A DNA stretch of 64,000 nt, taken from Perkinsus olseni. Lineage: Eukaryota; Perkinsozoa; Perkinsida; Perkinsidae. Shown here piece by piece: positions 33,219-44,215 of this stretch (the first letter of the stretch is position 1; each line of letters begins with the position of its first letter). The DNA is taken from positions 62,001-126,000 of the forward strand of contig JABANP010000099.1 in NCBI GenBank assembly GCA_013115135.1. Direction: 5' to 3'. The position numbers were made by a program, and so were the translations under genes. The notes under the pieces were generated by a model that saw only the letters and a list, made by a program, of their open reading frames with translations, had not been told where the DNA came from and did not search any database.

Positions 33219-35998
33219 TTGATCCGCGATTTTTTTCGCGCCAAATGCTGTCCCAGAATCGGTAGCGTTGATTTACAGAATCGCTGTATCGATCCTGAGA
33301 ATGGTCGTTGCTCAGGCAAGGAGCTGCTGGCCCTCCTTAAAGGGAAGCCGACGTCCTGGGACGAGGCCTCGTCGTCCACGGCGGGGTCTTCGGAGCCCTC
33401 AGCATCCCCTGCATTTGATAGGTTGTTTGGTCGGAGCAACGGGACAGAGTAATAACAGTTTCGGTTTTTTTCGAGAAAAATCGTCGGAAATTTTCGTTTT
33501 CGAAGGTGGAAATTTATACTTGAAATGGTATTATTCGTCGAAAATTTCCTAAATTTTATGTCTTTTTGGTGATAATTGGTACGAAGATTGAAAGATTTAC
33601 GATTCAAATTTACTGAGAGAAAAAGGAATGGTTGCCCTTGTGTCAGTCAAGGCCAAAAAATTTTCGGAAATTTTAGTTTTTTTCCTGAAAAAGATGTTCA
33701 AAGAAGAAAATTTATAATTTAGGAATCACTGACAGCGAGAAAACGCAACGGCCGCACTTTCTCGAGAGTCGCTAAAAATCCCCGGAAATTTTCGTATTTT
33801 TTTCCTATCAGATCTTTCTCCCCTCCTCAAACGACCGATGATGAGAAGCCGTATAAAAGGTATTTGTGTTGGTACTGGCAGAACGGCTATCGCTGCGTCC
33901 ACGGCGACCATTGTCGATTCGCCCATGGTTTCGGTGATATGGGTCATGCGGGTGGTGGTGAAGCGAACGAGGATACTCTGGTTACGATACACGGCTCGGA
34001 GTTCCCTCCGAAAACGCTGATAAAGTGGGGAAAATTCTGGATGTTTTTACCCGCATATAATCGTTCAGATTTCCTTTACTGGGGTGCGACATTCGCTATC
34101 AGAGTGGGCTGTTTTCTCTGGAGGAAAGTGAATTGTTCTTGTCGATGCTGATGAGCGAAAAGCACGTGTCTTGGAACACGGTCGGCTACGGCAGGGACGT
34201 GGTTCAATTTTCGAGCCCCAAAGGGATGAAGTAAGAAGCTCATCGAAATTTTGGGTATTTTTCTGACACCTCTAGTTAGGTATAGCTTTTCCGAGAGCGA
34301 GTATACAGCGGACGCGTTCCCGCCGTTTGTGCTGGGTATCATGCATCGGGTTAAGAGTGTACTGGAGTAAGTTGGGAGAGGTTTTATGCAGAATTGCGGG
34401 GTTCACGATCGGGCGCGTGATTTCGGATTTTGGTGGTATCGTGATTTCTGGTAGAAATTCGGTATTCCGGCCCAGAAATCGTAGGAGGAGAAATGGCGAC
34501 AGTCTGCAATTCTCAGATTTTACGCGCCCAGCTGAGGCTGGGTTTTTTTATTTTTTGTGGGTGATGCCTGTCGGGTTGGAATCGATCAAGATACTTTGGT
34601 GGGTTTACCTGTTTGGAACTTTCGCTGGCGGGTGCGCGAAAAAATTGGGAAAATTTATCTTTTTTCAGGCCTGTCTATGGTCGTGATAAGGTCCAATTTA
34701 ATTATTGTGTAGCGAACGTGTACCGTTCTGGGAGGGCGGGTGAGGGATTCTGTCGAGGATGGTTGGGATGGTATCTTTTTTAGGTGTTACTTACCATAGT
34801 GACAACGAACCGGAGTTGCGAAGTGATTGTCCGATCGCGTGTGTCAGCTTTGGCGCGGAGAGGATATTTTCGCTGAAACGAATGCGGGCGAGGTAGTGGT
34901 GGTGGGGTCGAGGGAATTTTTTGGATTTTTTGTGAAGTCTGGGGTGGTCGAGTTTATTGTAAGTAGGAAAAGTACTAGGTTCGATTAGTGATGAGTATCT
35001 AGGTTAAGCGAGAAAGATTCAGGTGAGGTTGGAAGTAAGACTTCGATTTTGAAATTTGTCTTGAGGTTGTTAAAATTGGTGTTATTGATTTTTTAGAATC
35101 CGATAAATATCAGTTCCAGGGTATTATTACTAGGCCTTCGTAACGAAAAAAGCAGAACTCGGCACGAAGTCTCGGGTTCGAACCCCACCCACGGCTTTTC
35201 TCTGTATTTAGTCGGGTTCATCTGCAACGGTCCACGCTGGTTTTGGTTGGTAGAACAGGGATGAAAGTGATTTTGTATTTTTTATAGAATATATGAATCG
35301 AGACCTTTCGAATGGTATGCATCTCACGAGTTCATTCAGCATAGTCGTGGAGAAAGAATTTGAACGAACGAACGCACGCACAGAAAAGTACAGAAGTGAC
35401 AGTATATGCTCCGCTCGCTTCGCTCGCTCCGCAATTCTAGATACTGATAGATGTCTTAGGGATGATGTTAGTGATGCATATCTAGGTTGAAGCAGGGAAG
35501 ATTCAGGAAAGGTTGGAGCTGCTGCCCGACTGTAAAATTAATTTTATTATTTTCATAACGGAAAATTTCGAAATTTATCTTCGACTTCAGAAGACACTGA
35601 AGTGGATGACTAAAAACGACCAATAGACCAGCGGTTTCATTTTGTTGTGGCGGACTTGACGCAAAAATGTAGGAAAAATAGCGTTATTGAATCGGTTTTT
35701 TTTATTAATATTGACAGATGGAGGGCCTTCCTTACTGCGCAGAGGTTGAGAGATTTCATAGGAATGGTTGGACTCAAATCGATCAGATGATCGATATGTC
35801 AGGTCGAGCACGGCGTACCACGTTCGGCTGGAGAATGGGAGTGTTGTCATCATGGCTGGTGACACCCAAAAGAATTATCTCCATCAGATTACGAAGGAAG
35901 ACTATATTTCTAGCCATTATCCCAGAGTCTCTCTGACCTTCAGGTGGGCCAGGGCAGAGCAGTGGAAATTATTTTTCGAGCGGGTTTGGTCAAGCTAG
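33219..35998 (+). CDS. CCCH zinc finger joined to AlkB-type Fe(II)/2-oxoglutarate dioxygenase
   Basis: Exons: before 33448, 33812-33980, 34103-34230, 34280-34366, 34669-34739, 34784-34892, 35803-35998; phases agree throughout (the 33980 donor is the least certain). The start exon is unresolved. One CCCH zinc finger (C-WYWQNGYR-C-VHGDH-C-RFA-H) suggests RNA or nucleic-acid binding. The dioxygenase then follows the ALKBH2/3 plan: WNTVGYGRDVVQFSSP, FNYCVANVYRSGRAGVTYHS with the metal motif H-S-D (in YHSDNEPEL), PIACVSFGAERIFSL, the second His in NYLHQITKE, and the 2-oxoglutarate-binding RVSLTFR. It probably removes alkyl groups from DNA or RNA bases; the zinc finger hints at RNA. The 910-nt intron 34893-35802 contains two A-type elements and a SINE. 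Confidence 0.85.
35112..35434 (+). mobile_element. tRNA-related SINE, copy 1
   Basis: About 320 bp with a tRNA-like head (B-box GGTTCGAACCC at 35166) and a body containing a conserved TTTTTTATAGAAT block. A tail of alternating gctcgcttcgctcgctccgc words ends in CCGCAA. It is clearly homologous to 37568-37825 and, inverted, to 57876-58207. It sits inside the AlkB gene intron 34893-35802. Confidence 0.85.
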
Positions 35999-36683
35999 CG
36001 GAAATTTTTTAGTCACTTTTATTTTTTGGTTAAATTTTTGACCAGCGTTGTGAAAAGTGAGAATGTTTTGCGGTTGACTGATTGGGAGCTGGGGATCTTT
36101 TGGTAGTGATTATTTTGGTACCATAAAATTCCCAACTCATCAGAAAACCGTAAGAGACTATCGGCTGCGTTATCAGCGTATCTTAGGTTGATGCGTGGTT
36201 TTTACAAATTTCGGTGCTTTTCAAGCTATTGAGGATTGGCGGGGTTGAATGAGACGGAGTTCGTCAATTTCCTGATGTCAGTGCAATATTCAATATTTGA
36301 TATTAGTACCACATCTCCGCCAAATCTATGGATTGAATAAGAGCTGCCATCCGTGAGTAAATGTATTCGCGGCAGCTGCGCCATCAACGGAGCTTGCGGG
36401 ACTTCTGTCTTTAATTCGGCGGCGTCACGTGGCTTCTCTTTCCAGGGTGCACCATACGGATGAGGGAAGCAGCAGTTAAGAGACTCGCAGTTGCCTCAAT
36501 TTCCCGTCGGAAAGGCGGAAGCGAAAATTTTGCATTTGTTCTGTGCGCCCTGTCGAACTCCTTTTCCCTCGGCGGCGGTTGCTTGTCGTACTTGTGGCTG
36601 ATTGATTGACGAGTTGGTGAAGTCGCTGAGATGCAGCAGAATTTTGAGAAGGGACGCACTGCAGTGATGGGCATTGTTGTGTT

Positions 36684-36752
36684 CTAGTGGTTGAGCGCGT
36701 CGCTTTCATTCGGAAGGTCGTGGGTTCTATTCCCAGAATAGGGTATATCAGC
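36684..36752 (+). other. tRNA-like sequence upstream of UPF3
   Basis: An A-box-like TTCTAGTGGTTGAGCGCG and a B-box-like GGGTTCTATTCCC are spaced as in a tRNA (with a four-base-pair T stem), but acceptor and anticodon stems do not close properly. Most likely a decayed tRNA or SINE head rather than a working tRNA gene. Confidence 0.4.
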
Positions 36753-36772
36753 TCCTTGTTTTCGCTATAGCG

Positions 36773-39700
36773 ATGTACCGGCCGAAGGGAAGGGTGATGT
36801 TGTCGACAGTGACCGGACCGAGGCAGGAGGTGGTGGAGGAAGGAAAGCCGGACAAGCAACCGGAGAGGGTTGCTGAGGCGAAGAATGAGAAGGGGTTACC
36901 AACGGATAAGGGAGGGGATGCTCGAGGGAAGGGCAAAGGGAAGAAGGGCGCTGAGGTAGTAATGGCGGGAACAGTTTCTCACGGAAGGACCGCTAGTTAG
37001 TTTGAGAGGGTTGCGTTTAACTAGTGAAGGATCGAAAATTTTCAAATTTTCTTTGCAAAATTTTTGATAAATTCTCGAAAATTTTTCTAAAATTTAAGAT
37101 GCTCTACTCCCTGGCTTCGTGCTGCTGCTACATCGTATTTGTGGTTCGGAGGAATCTCCTTTTTGGTATTATTCTGACCCGAGTGATTTTATTTTCTCAT
37201 ACCCAATTTTTGACTAGAAAGTGCATTTGTGAGGGATTCTGACGAAAAAAAATGGATTCGGAAGGGGAACTCTGCCCGAGTGCTCTTGCCAGGGTCGTAA
37301 GGAGGAGTCCACCCCGCCGACGCCCGGCAAGGGGAAAGGCGGCGGTCGGGCAGGGAAGGGCAAAGGGAAGGGACGGTTGGGTGGTGATGATGATGATGAG
37401 GAGAATTCCAAAGCGAGGAAGGGAAAAGGGTGAGGGGGTTGTTGCTGCGAAATTGGAGGACCTTATTGGCATTTGGCGGTTTTGGGTAATTTTTGTGACC
37501 GCCGGTGATACGAGACGCGCCTTATGGGTTTGTGAGATAGTGCTTCGTGTATTAGATGACCATTTAGGAATATACTCTGTTACTTGGTCTTCGTAGCGAA
37601 AAGCGGGGCTCGGCACTAATGCTCGGGTTCGAACCCCAGCCCGGGCTTTTTTCCGCATTTTTTCGGCTGCATCTACTCCGCGACAGTGCTGGTCGGTAGA
37701 ACGGAGTTGGAAGCGATTTCGTATTTTTTATAGAATTCTCCCGCCGCGAGGTTTCGAGGTGGGGAGAAATAATTTGGGCGAACGAATGCACAAAAGTGAC
37801 AGTTCCTGCTGCGCTGGCTCCGCAACTAGTGGTTACAGGACGATAGAGATGTCTTCGCGTGATGGTATCACGGTGATACTGTTGAGGATGATAGTGATGA
37901 TACTTCGCTCCGTTCGATGCCTCACATTTCGCCTCGCCTTGACCGTTTCGTTTATCTTTGTAACGGTCTGTCCCCAAAGATTCGGTAGTGATGCTAAGTA
38001 TATCGTGTTAATGTGTATAACGCTATCTCACTACTGATGCAGGTTTGTATTGGTTATTATTATTATTATCCTTAACGAAGTTCCTCGGGCTTCATTCTTC
38101 GGGAAACATGGTCCTCGCGAACTTGGGCACTTTGGTCGATCATAAATTCGGCGTGTGTTTCCTCTATCAAAGGTTCTTTTTCAGTGGCGGCGAAGGTGGT
38201 AAGTCGAAGAGCAGCACTCCTGAGAAGGGGAAGGAAATAGACGAGAAAGGCCCGCCGGGGAGCTCGTAAGTCGCGAGGGGTGGAGACGGAGCGAGTTTTG
38301 TGATGTGATTCAGGAGAAAAGTGGTAGTAAGGCTGCTTCCACCGACCATCACTGAAGAACAGCTGTGGAAGTCCATACCGGAAACGGTTAAGGAGAGCGT
38401 GGTGTGGAGGTAGTGGACGGGGAAGGGGCCTTCGGTCCTTGCCGAATGGTCTGGAGGTGATTGCAGATTGGGCTCGGAGTGAAGGAGAGTTGAGAACTGG
38501 AGGCTAACGGGGGTTGGTGAGAATAAATTTCTGCTATTTAAACGGTGCAAAATTTTATTTTTTCCGGGAAATTTCTGAGAATTTTTTTCTGAATTTTCTG
38601 TGCGCCAGAGACATGGTGAAATCGACCATCCTGTATGCTTAACAGCTTCGAGAGTTCTGCCTGGACCCTCAATTAAATTCTCTCTCGACAGTCTTCCTGA
38701 AATCTGAGGGGGGTCGCGCTCTGTTGAGGATTGCAGAAGGCGTCGAGATTCGAGTTTCGTCTGCGGAATGAGGGATAAATTCCGCACTTCTCGTCACGGC
38801 CCTCCCCTCATAACGGGTACAACTCTATCGGGTATCAGATATTTCGTGCCGGGCGTGCAGCCGAAGCGACCTTCGATTACCTCTCCGGCGGTGAATAGTC
38901 GTTGTTACCTCGAGTTTGACTCGAAGCAGAGGGCGGCGGATTTCGTTAATTCTTTCCACGGCCATAAGTTTGTAGATCGTGTAAGGTGGTCGCCTGCTTT
39001 CGGAAGGGGTTGATCGATTGCTCGGTAGTTGGGAGAGACCTATCGGGCGGTGGTTTGTGCGTCGCCGTGGGGCAGGTGTATGCCTGGAGGAAGCGGTCGA
39101 AGGCCTAGGCATAGCAGAGACGTTAAGGAAGGGTCTATTGATAAGTGCAAGTAGGAGAGTTGCTGACTGGGAGGGGGGCGCAGGTTCGATCCCTGCCTCA
39201 GGTATTTTAAGGATTTTATTGCTTCTATTGCCGAGGAGGCCCCGGCAGCGTTGCCAGAACCATTGGAAGGTGATCTTGGGCTTTCAGGGGGATGGAAATT
39301 TCTTGGTTGAAAATTTATTTTCCATTTTTTATGGAAAATCGTGACCGCGTGTAGCTCGCAGGAAACGGGTGGGGGAATCTTAGGTTGAAGCTGGATAGAT
39401 TCAAAAAAGCCTCAGTTACGTGCGACCCTGCGAAGACTCCGCTGGTTGATTACATTAATGATTGGTATAAAGAAAAGGAGAAGCGACGAGAGAAAGAACG
39501 TCGGCGACAAAGGGAGGCGGCGGAAGAGGCTCGGAAGAAGAAAAAACATGCTGCAAAGTAAAAACGACAAGTTGGCTGTCATTCAGTCAGGGGAAACGGT
39601 TTCAGGGAGACTAAGAAGGCTGGTGAGAAGAAGGGAGCGGTAGAACCGCAGGAGGGCAAGAAAAAGTCCAATCGAAGTGGACGAAGCAGCAAAGATGACG

Positions 39701-39804
39701 GTAATTTTCGGTAAATTTTTGTTGAATTTATGGCATATTTTTCAGAATGGTGGTACGATCAGAGCTGGTACGGGTACCGGGGAGGTCGTCGGGGAGGATG
39801 GTGA
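36773..39804 (+). CDS. UPF3: UPF3-like nonsense-mediated decay factor
   Basis: Exons: 36773-36955, 37293-37429, 38185-38265, 38314-38409, 38737-38980, 39212-39269, 39416-39557, 39606-39700, 39746-39804. Every junction is GT-AG and every phase fits, giving 364 residues. The N-terminus is Lys/Gly-rich and disordered. The Smg4/UPF3 domain starts RKVVVRLLPPTITEEQLWK and includes SRCYLEFDSKQRAADFVNSF and FHGHKFVD. Next come DPAKTPLVDYINDWYKEKEK and a highly charged helix. The tail ends WWYDQSWYGYRGGRRGGW. UPF3 links exon-junction complexes to UPF2/UPF1 during mRNA surveillance. The segment corresponding to VEYAPFQ of other UPF3 proteins is short or absent. The choice of the first ATG is tentative. 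The 755-nt intron 37430-38184 carries a SINE and intron 39270-39415 an A-type element. Confidence 0.85.
37568..37825 (+). mobile_element. tRNA-related SINE, copy 2
   Basis: Same family as 35112-35434, with a deleted centre. Head ttacttggtcttcgtagcg, B-box GGTTCGAACCCC at about 37625, ATTTTTTATAGAATTC block, tail ending GCTCCGCAA. It is followed at 37823-37845 by CTAGTGGTTACAGGACGAT, which resembles the D-arm of tRNA-Val. Lies in UPF3 intron 37430-38184. Confidence 0.8.
39374..39402 (+). repeat. A-type element near the 3' end of a UPF3 intron
   Basis: GAATCTTAGGTTGAAGC followed by GATTC: a variant with the terminal repeat changed from GTATC/GATAC to GAATC/GATTC, so the pairing is kept. It ends 13 bases before the 3' splice site of intron 39270-39415. 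Confidence 0.75.
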
Positions 39805-39860
39805 TCTTCTTGTCGGTGAAACGGTCGAAAGATTCCCTCGCGAGTAAGTGGTGGTTGCAT

Positions 39861-39900
39861 GTGTAAGTTTATAGTCCAACTTTTACGGTAACGGCTATCG
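39861..39900 (+). repeat. B-type element (GTTTATAGTCCAACT), downstream of UPF3
   Basis: Matches TAAGTTTATAGTCCAAC plus a small hairpin (ACGGTAACGG-type). It lies 57 bases past the UPF3 stop codon. Other copies: 23965, 41638, 42160 (inverted), 58971, 62455, 62648. Confidence 0.7.
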
Positions 39901-40239
39901 CTGATGTGTAGTTCATTGAAGCTAGCCCGAAGGACTTGTTACGAGTTAAAGTCGTAGGCTTAACACGAGCTTAAGTAACGATAAGAAGAACTTTAATCCT
40001 GAGAGAATCGTTGTGCTGGGCCAACCCTAACAACTCACTCAGGGGCACTTTGTGGCGTTGATGGCGATTGGTCTCTTTTCAGGCGGCTGTAGGTTAGATC
40101 GGTAGAGGGCGAAGAGCTGCTGGCGAGCCGCTGTTGCTGTTTGGAACGCTCGAAACGTGATTATAATATTTTCCTTGAAAAATATATTTTCGTTTTTGCG
40201 TTGAGAAGTTAGTGAAAGATTCGTATCCAAGGTTGAAGC

Positions 40240-41939
40240 ATGCACGCGACGAAGGTGATAGATTCCCATGCCCATCCGCAGATGGGCAAGTTGACGAGTG
40301 TCGCCGCGAGGGCGGAGCTGGTCCGAAGGTGTTCGGAAGTTGGAGTTAAGATGGTGGTTGCGTGCAGTACAGGGCCCGAGGACTGGGACGATGTAAGTCT
40401 GTTCGGGAGATGAAAAAATTTTCGGAAATTTCCCCATTCTTCCGTATTTTAGCTCGAAAAATGGAAATTTGTCAAATTTTTTTGGAAAATTCCGGTTTTC
40501 CCCAGATTTTTCCCGAAAATTCAAGAAATTTACCGGGAAATTTCAGTTTTTTTCGAACATTTTGGGGAGTTTTTTGGAAAATATTGGGTGCTTCGCTCCG
40601 CTATTGGTGTATTGCTCAGACCGCTGGACTGGATCCTTCACTTTATAAGCCGCAAGTGGGTATCCATCCATGGTATGTAACCGAGGAGATGGCCGAGGTC
40701 GAAGCTGGCACTTCATGGGTGCAAAAGATGCGCCAGCTGCTAGAAGCGAATCCGAGTTTCGGCGTGGGTGAAATTGGAATTGATAAAATTAGGGCGAAGG
40801 AGGTGGTGCTGGTGGAGGGGCAAATCGATCGAGTGATCGATTTGGCAGGTTCCGATGGAAATTCAGATGAAGGTTTTTAAAAGGCAGCTGGAGTTGGCGG
40901 CCGAGTTTGGAAGGCCGGTATCTTTGCACTGCGTGCGTGCCTATGGTCAACTTCTGGATTCTCTCAAGGAGGTCGACGAGCGGATACCGGCGATTGTGTT
41001 ACACGCGTAAGGAAGGGCGGTGTCCATACCACATTTCCAGCAAATCTCAGCTGTATCCCAGCGAGATGGGTATCTTTCGTGTATCTTCTTGCTTAGAACT
41101 CAACGGGTTCCGTTGGAATTTAACTCGACGTCGAAAAAATCTTCCCTTGAAATAAGTGGCTTCCTCCGCAACGAGACGACGGGTAAATCTCGATCGACAG
41201 GTACGGCGGAAGCGCCGAGCTCGTGAAGGACTTCCTCAGATGCACTCAAGAACGTAGGTCATCGGCGTTCAGTGTCCGACTAGCGATGGCCTTGGGCTTG
41301 GAACTGATGAAATTCGCGAGGATGTTGTTGTTGATTCAGGGGTGTATTTTAGCGTCTCGGCGAGGAGCCCTAGTCCGGAAGCATCTGGCGGGAGTTCTTA
41401 AAGCCGTGCCGAGGGATCGACTTTTGATAGAAACTGACAGTCCCGACCAGATGCCGCTAGACGTGGAGAGGGCGAAATTAGGTACGTCTCAGAAGCCCGC
41501 GGCGACAATTTTTTTCCGGAAAAATTTGAAAAATTTCCTTTGGTCCTTCGCTTTGTCAAAGACCAGAAATGATCTTCTAGTAGTGAATTCCCTAGGACGG
41601 CGTGCTACCGCGGGTTTGCAACGCTCTCTGTAGTCTGGGTTTATAGTCCAACTAAGCCCGGTAGTATCGGCTTAGTTGTACTTTCCCGGAGTGCTCATTT
41701 CCTGGAGGGGCGTCGTGCACACATTGACAGGAAGGGATTATCAAAAGGCTTCCCTCGGGGTCCGCTGTCACGTCCGCTATTCTTGTTCAGAGCCCGTCGG
41801 TGAAGGCATCAACGACAGCGGACTGATCGACGTCGTTTTGAAGAGGGTGGCCGAAGCGCTCGGACAGGACTGTGACGAAGTGGCTGCTTTTACCAGCGAA
41901 AACGCGGAGAGAGTTTTTGGTGTTTTATCGCCCCCCTGA
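40240..41939 (+). CDS. TatD-family metal-dependent deoxyribonuclease
   Basis: Exons: 40240-40392, 40620-40802, 40849-41006, 41201-41253, 41340-41481, 41791-41939. TatD motifs occur in the right order: VIDSHAH (first metal ligands), VGIHPWY, VGEIGID (catalytic Glu/Asp), RQLELAAEFGRPVSLHCV, HAYGGSAE, RVYFSVSA and RLLIETDSPDQM, with the usual C-terminal TSENAERVFG. TatD enzymes are TIM-barrel nucleases acting in DNA repair and apoptosis-like DNA degradation. Exon 41340-41481 contains one base too many: the frame reading YFSVSA must shift by +1 to reach VRKHLAGVLKAVPRDRLLIE. This is a sequencing error, a real frameshift or decay. Intron 40803-40848 contains a 24-bp palindrome and intron 41482-41790 a B-type element. 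The start codon lies in an A-type-like sequence (40223 onward). Confidence 0.85.
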
Positions 41940-42511
41940 CCGTGTTCCTTCCGAGTAGTTGTTTCTATTGTGTTGCTGATAAAAAGACACCCGTCGGACG
42001 CATCGTGAAACTCCCCGGTAAATTATCCATACTCTGAGGGTGCACGACGATACACTAGACTAAGATGATTTCGATCTGATGGCAACATTGCTTGGCCTGT
42101 TAAACGGGCTGAACTAATCCTCATCCGTGATGCTAGTCAAGCTCAGTGGTACTGTCGTAGACGTTGGACTTTAAACTCACATTAGACTGAGATGGGTCTG
42201 ATAATTGTGTCACGGCTAAGGGACCGTTGTCTCCTTATCATGGTAACAGCTAGTTCCAAAATTGGGCGAATCTTTTTTTCTACTTGGTCGAAAATATGGT
42301 GGTGCCTGGAAGTGTAACGAAGGAAGAGGAAGTATTACTTTCGATTTGGCATATAGAGTTACTGCTCCTTTGCGTTCACCAAAGAAAACAGAATTTTTTC
42401 GGAATTTTCCGGAATTTTTTTTGCCTAGTGTTCAACAAATATGAAACACAATTTTTTCGGAATTTTCCATCATCATTCGGGTTTAGTGTATTTTTGTTTT
42501 TCTCTTTAGCA
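41940..42511. other. TatD-HADH intergenic region
   Basis: About 570 bp without a gene. It holds an inverted B-type element at 42160-42180 and, just before the HADH ATG, a pyrimidine-rich tttctctttag that could be the 3' end of a 5'-UTR intron. Confidence 0.5.
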
Positions 42512-43529
42512 ATGGAAGTAGCCGTTATCGGTAGTGGCATGATGGGTCGCGGTATCTCCGCCTGCATCGCCGCCGGAGGACCCCACCACGTCCGAATGTT
42601 CGACACCAACGCCGAGGCTCTCAAGGACGGGGTACAGAAGGCTATCGAGCAACGAGAATTCCTTCGACAAAATCACATTCCTCCCACCGCGGTCCCCGGT
42701 GAGATCTACGCCGCCGAGTCACTCGAGGCCGCTGTAAAGAACGCCGATTTCGTTTTTGAAGCGGTTATCGAAGACACTGCTGTGAAACAGAGCGTTTTCC
42801 ACCAGATTGAGGCTAGCTGTGAGAAGGAACACTTCGTCATGTGTACCAACACCAGCAGCCTTTCGGTCACGGAGATCGCTTCTAAGCTGGAGAAGCCCGG
42901 TCGCATGCTCGCTGCTCATTTCATCGGACCTGCTTATCTGGTTCCGCTGGTCGAGGTTTGCCCGGGCGAGAAAACTGACGGTGATGCCGTTGAAAAAGTG
43001 GAGAAATTTCTGAGAAGTTGTGGGAAAAAACCGGCAGTGGTGAGTATTTTTTCCCGAAAATTTTCGGTAACTTTTTTGTTTTCAGATGAACAAGGAAATT
43101 GACGGGTTCGTCTGTGCTCGTCTTCAAGCAGTTCTTTATCGGGAGTGTCTCCATCTTGTCAAACTCGGCGTTGCCAGCCCGGAGACCATTGACTCTGTCG
43201 TTTACAACGGCTTCGGCCGGCGCTTCAACACCATCGGCCCCTTCCAGCAAAACGACTTCGCCGGCCTTGACCTCGTCAAGGGAACTCATGCAAGATTCTT
43301 CCCCCAACTCGGAGCGTAAGTGCAAAAAAATCGGGAAAATTTTTTTATTTTTTTCGTCAGGGAAACTCACGATGATCGCAGCGAGACTTTGGTGGCTGAA
43401 GGCAGACTCGGCGTTAAGAATGGCAAGGGCAACTACGACTGGTCTGATGATGACATCAAGCGCGTGGGCGGTGCCCGTGACGCTGAGTTGCTCCGTCGGC
43501 TAAAGTTCGACTTCAAAGATGATGAGTGA
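42512..43529 (+). CDS. 3-hydroxyacyl-CoA dehydrogenase family protein
   Basis: Three exons, 42512-43039, 43086-43315 and 43361-43529, with 46- and 45-nt GT-AG introns, all in phase, giving 308 residues. The N-terminal Rossmann fold has VIGSGMMGRGISACIAAGG (the NAD-binding G-x-G-x-x-G). Then come NTSSLSVTEIAS with the catalytic-site Ser, and HFIGPAYLVPLVEV, the His/Glu region of the family. The C-terminal helical domain has DGFVCARLQAVLYRECL and GFGRRFNTIGPF. The family oxidises 3-hydroxy acids or their CoA esters with NAD. The AHFIGPAYLVPLVEV and FNTIGPF patterns look closer to short 3-hydroxybutyryl-CoA dehydrogenase / L-gulonate dehydrogenase (lambda-crystallin) members than to the multifunctional enzyme. 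A longer upstream reading frame (from 42284) is not used, because it is AT-rich and intron-like. Confidence 0.88.
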
Positions 43530-44215
43530 ATTTATTGAGTACATTTACTATCCAGTTTCTATCAGCATTATTGTCTTTCTTTTTATTGTGACGGATGGCT
43601 CTCGCCGATGGGCTCAGTTGGGGACTCTGTGTAGCGTTGAAATGCAATGCAATCAGATGGGCCATCTGAGATGGCAATCTTTTATAGTGGTCAACTCGAC
43701 TGAAGTGACGGTGGAAATGGTCATAATGTAACGCTCAATAACAACGGCAAAGATACTCGCCGCTATTATCGAGGCAGGGGAAATTTACGATTCAGATAAT
43801 TGGTACAATAGCCTTTTATTCTCTTCATTGCGGAGTCCTTCAATCCATCACTCGACAGATTAAAACGGACAGTAGAGTCCAACCTGATAGGAAATCATGC
43901 AAGCCACCAAAAGGTCGCGAGTTCGATCCCCACCTGAGCTCTTTTTCCATCAGGGTTTGAGATATCGCCTTGGCCACTCGTCGCCATTCAGGAGCCTCGT
44001 CCTCGTCGTGATCACACATCTCCGGGTTTGACCTAAAGATCACAGCGCGTGGCCCGAGACTGTCTCGAAGCGACTCGAACAAAAAATACCGGGAAAATGC
44101 ATCTTTAAGAAATCCTGTTTTGATACACAATTCCTTGGGAAAAATACCGTCAAATTTTTCCGCAATTTTCCTCTTCGAATTTTTCCGGTTGATACCAAAA
44201 CGGTGACGACTCCCC

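Noticed and set aside
36684..36752. Functional tRNA gene
   Set aside because: A- and B-box-like segments are present but acceptor and anticodon stems do not pair.
41340..41481. Programmed +1 frameshift in TatD
   Set aside because: As a firm claim it is rejected: shift directions differ among genes and no common slippery sequence is evident; assembly indels are simpler.
42284..42511. Upstream extension of the HADH reading frame by 76 codons
   Set aside because: The added part is AT-rich, has TTTTTCGGAATTTT intron-like repeats and ends in a tttag acceptor-like site; the ATG at 42512 starts the Rossmann fold directly.
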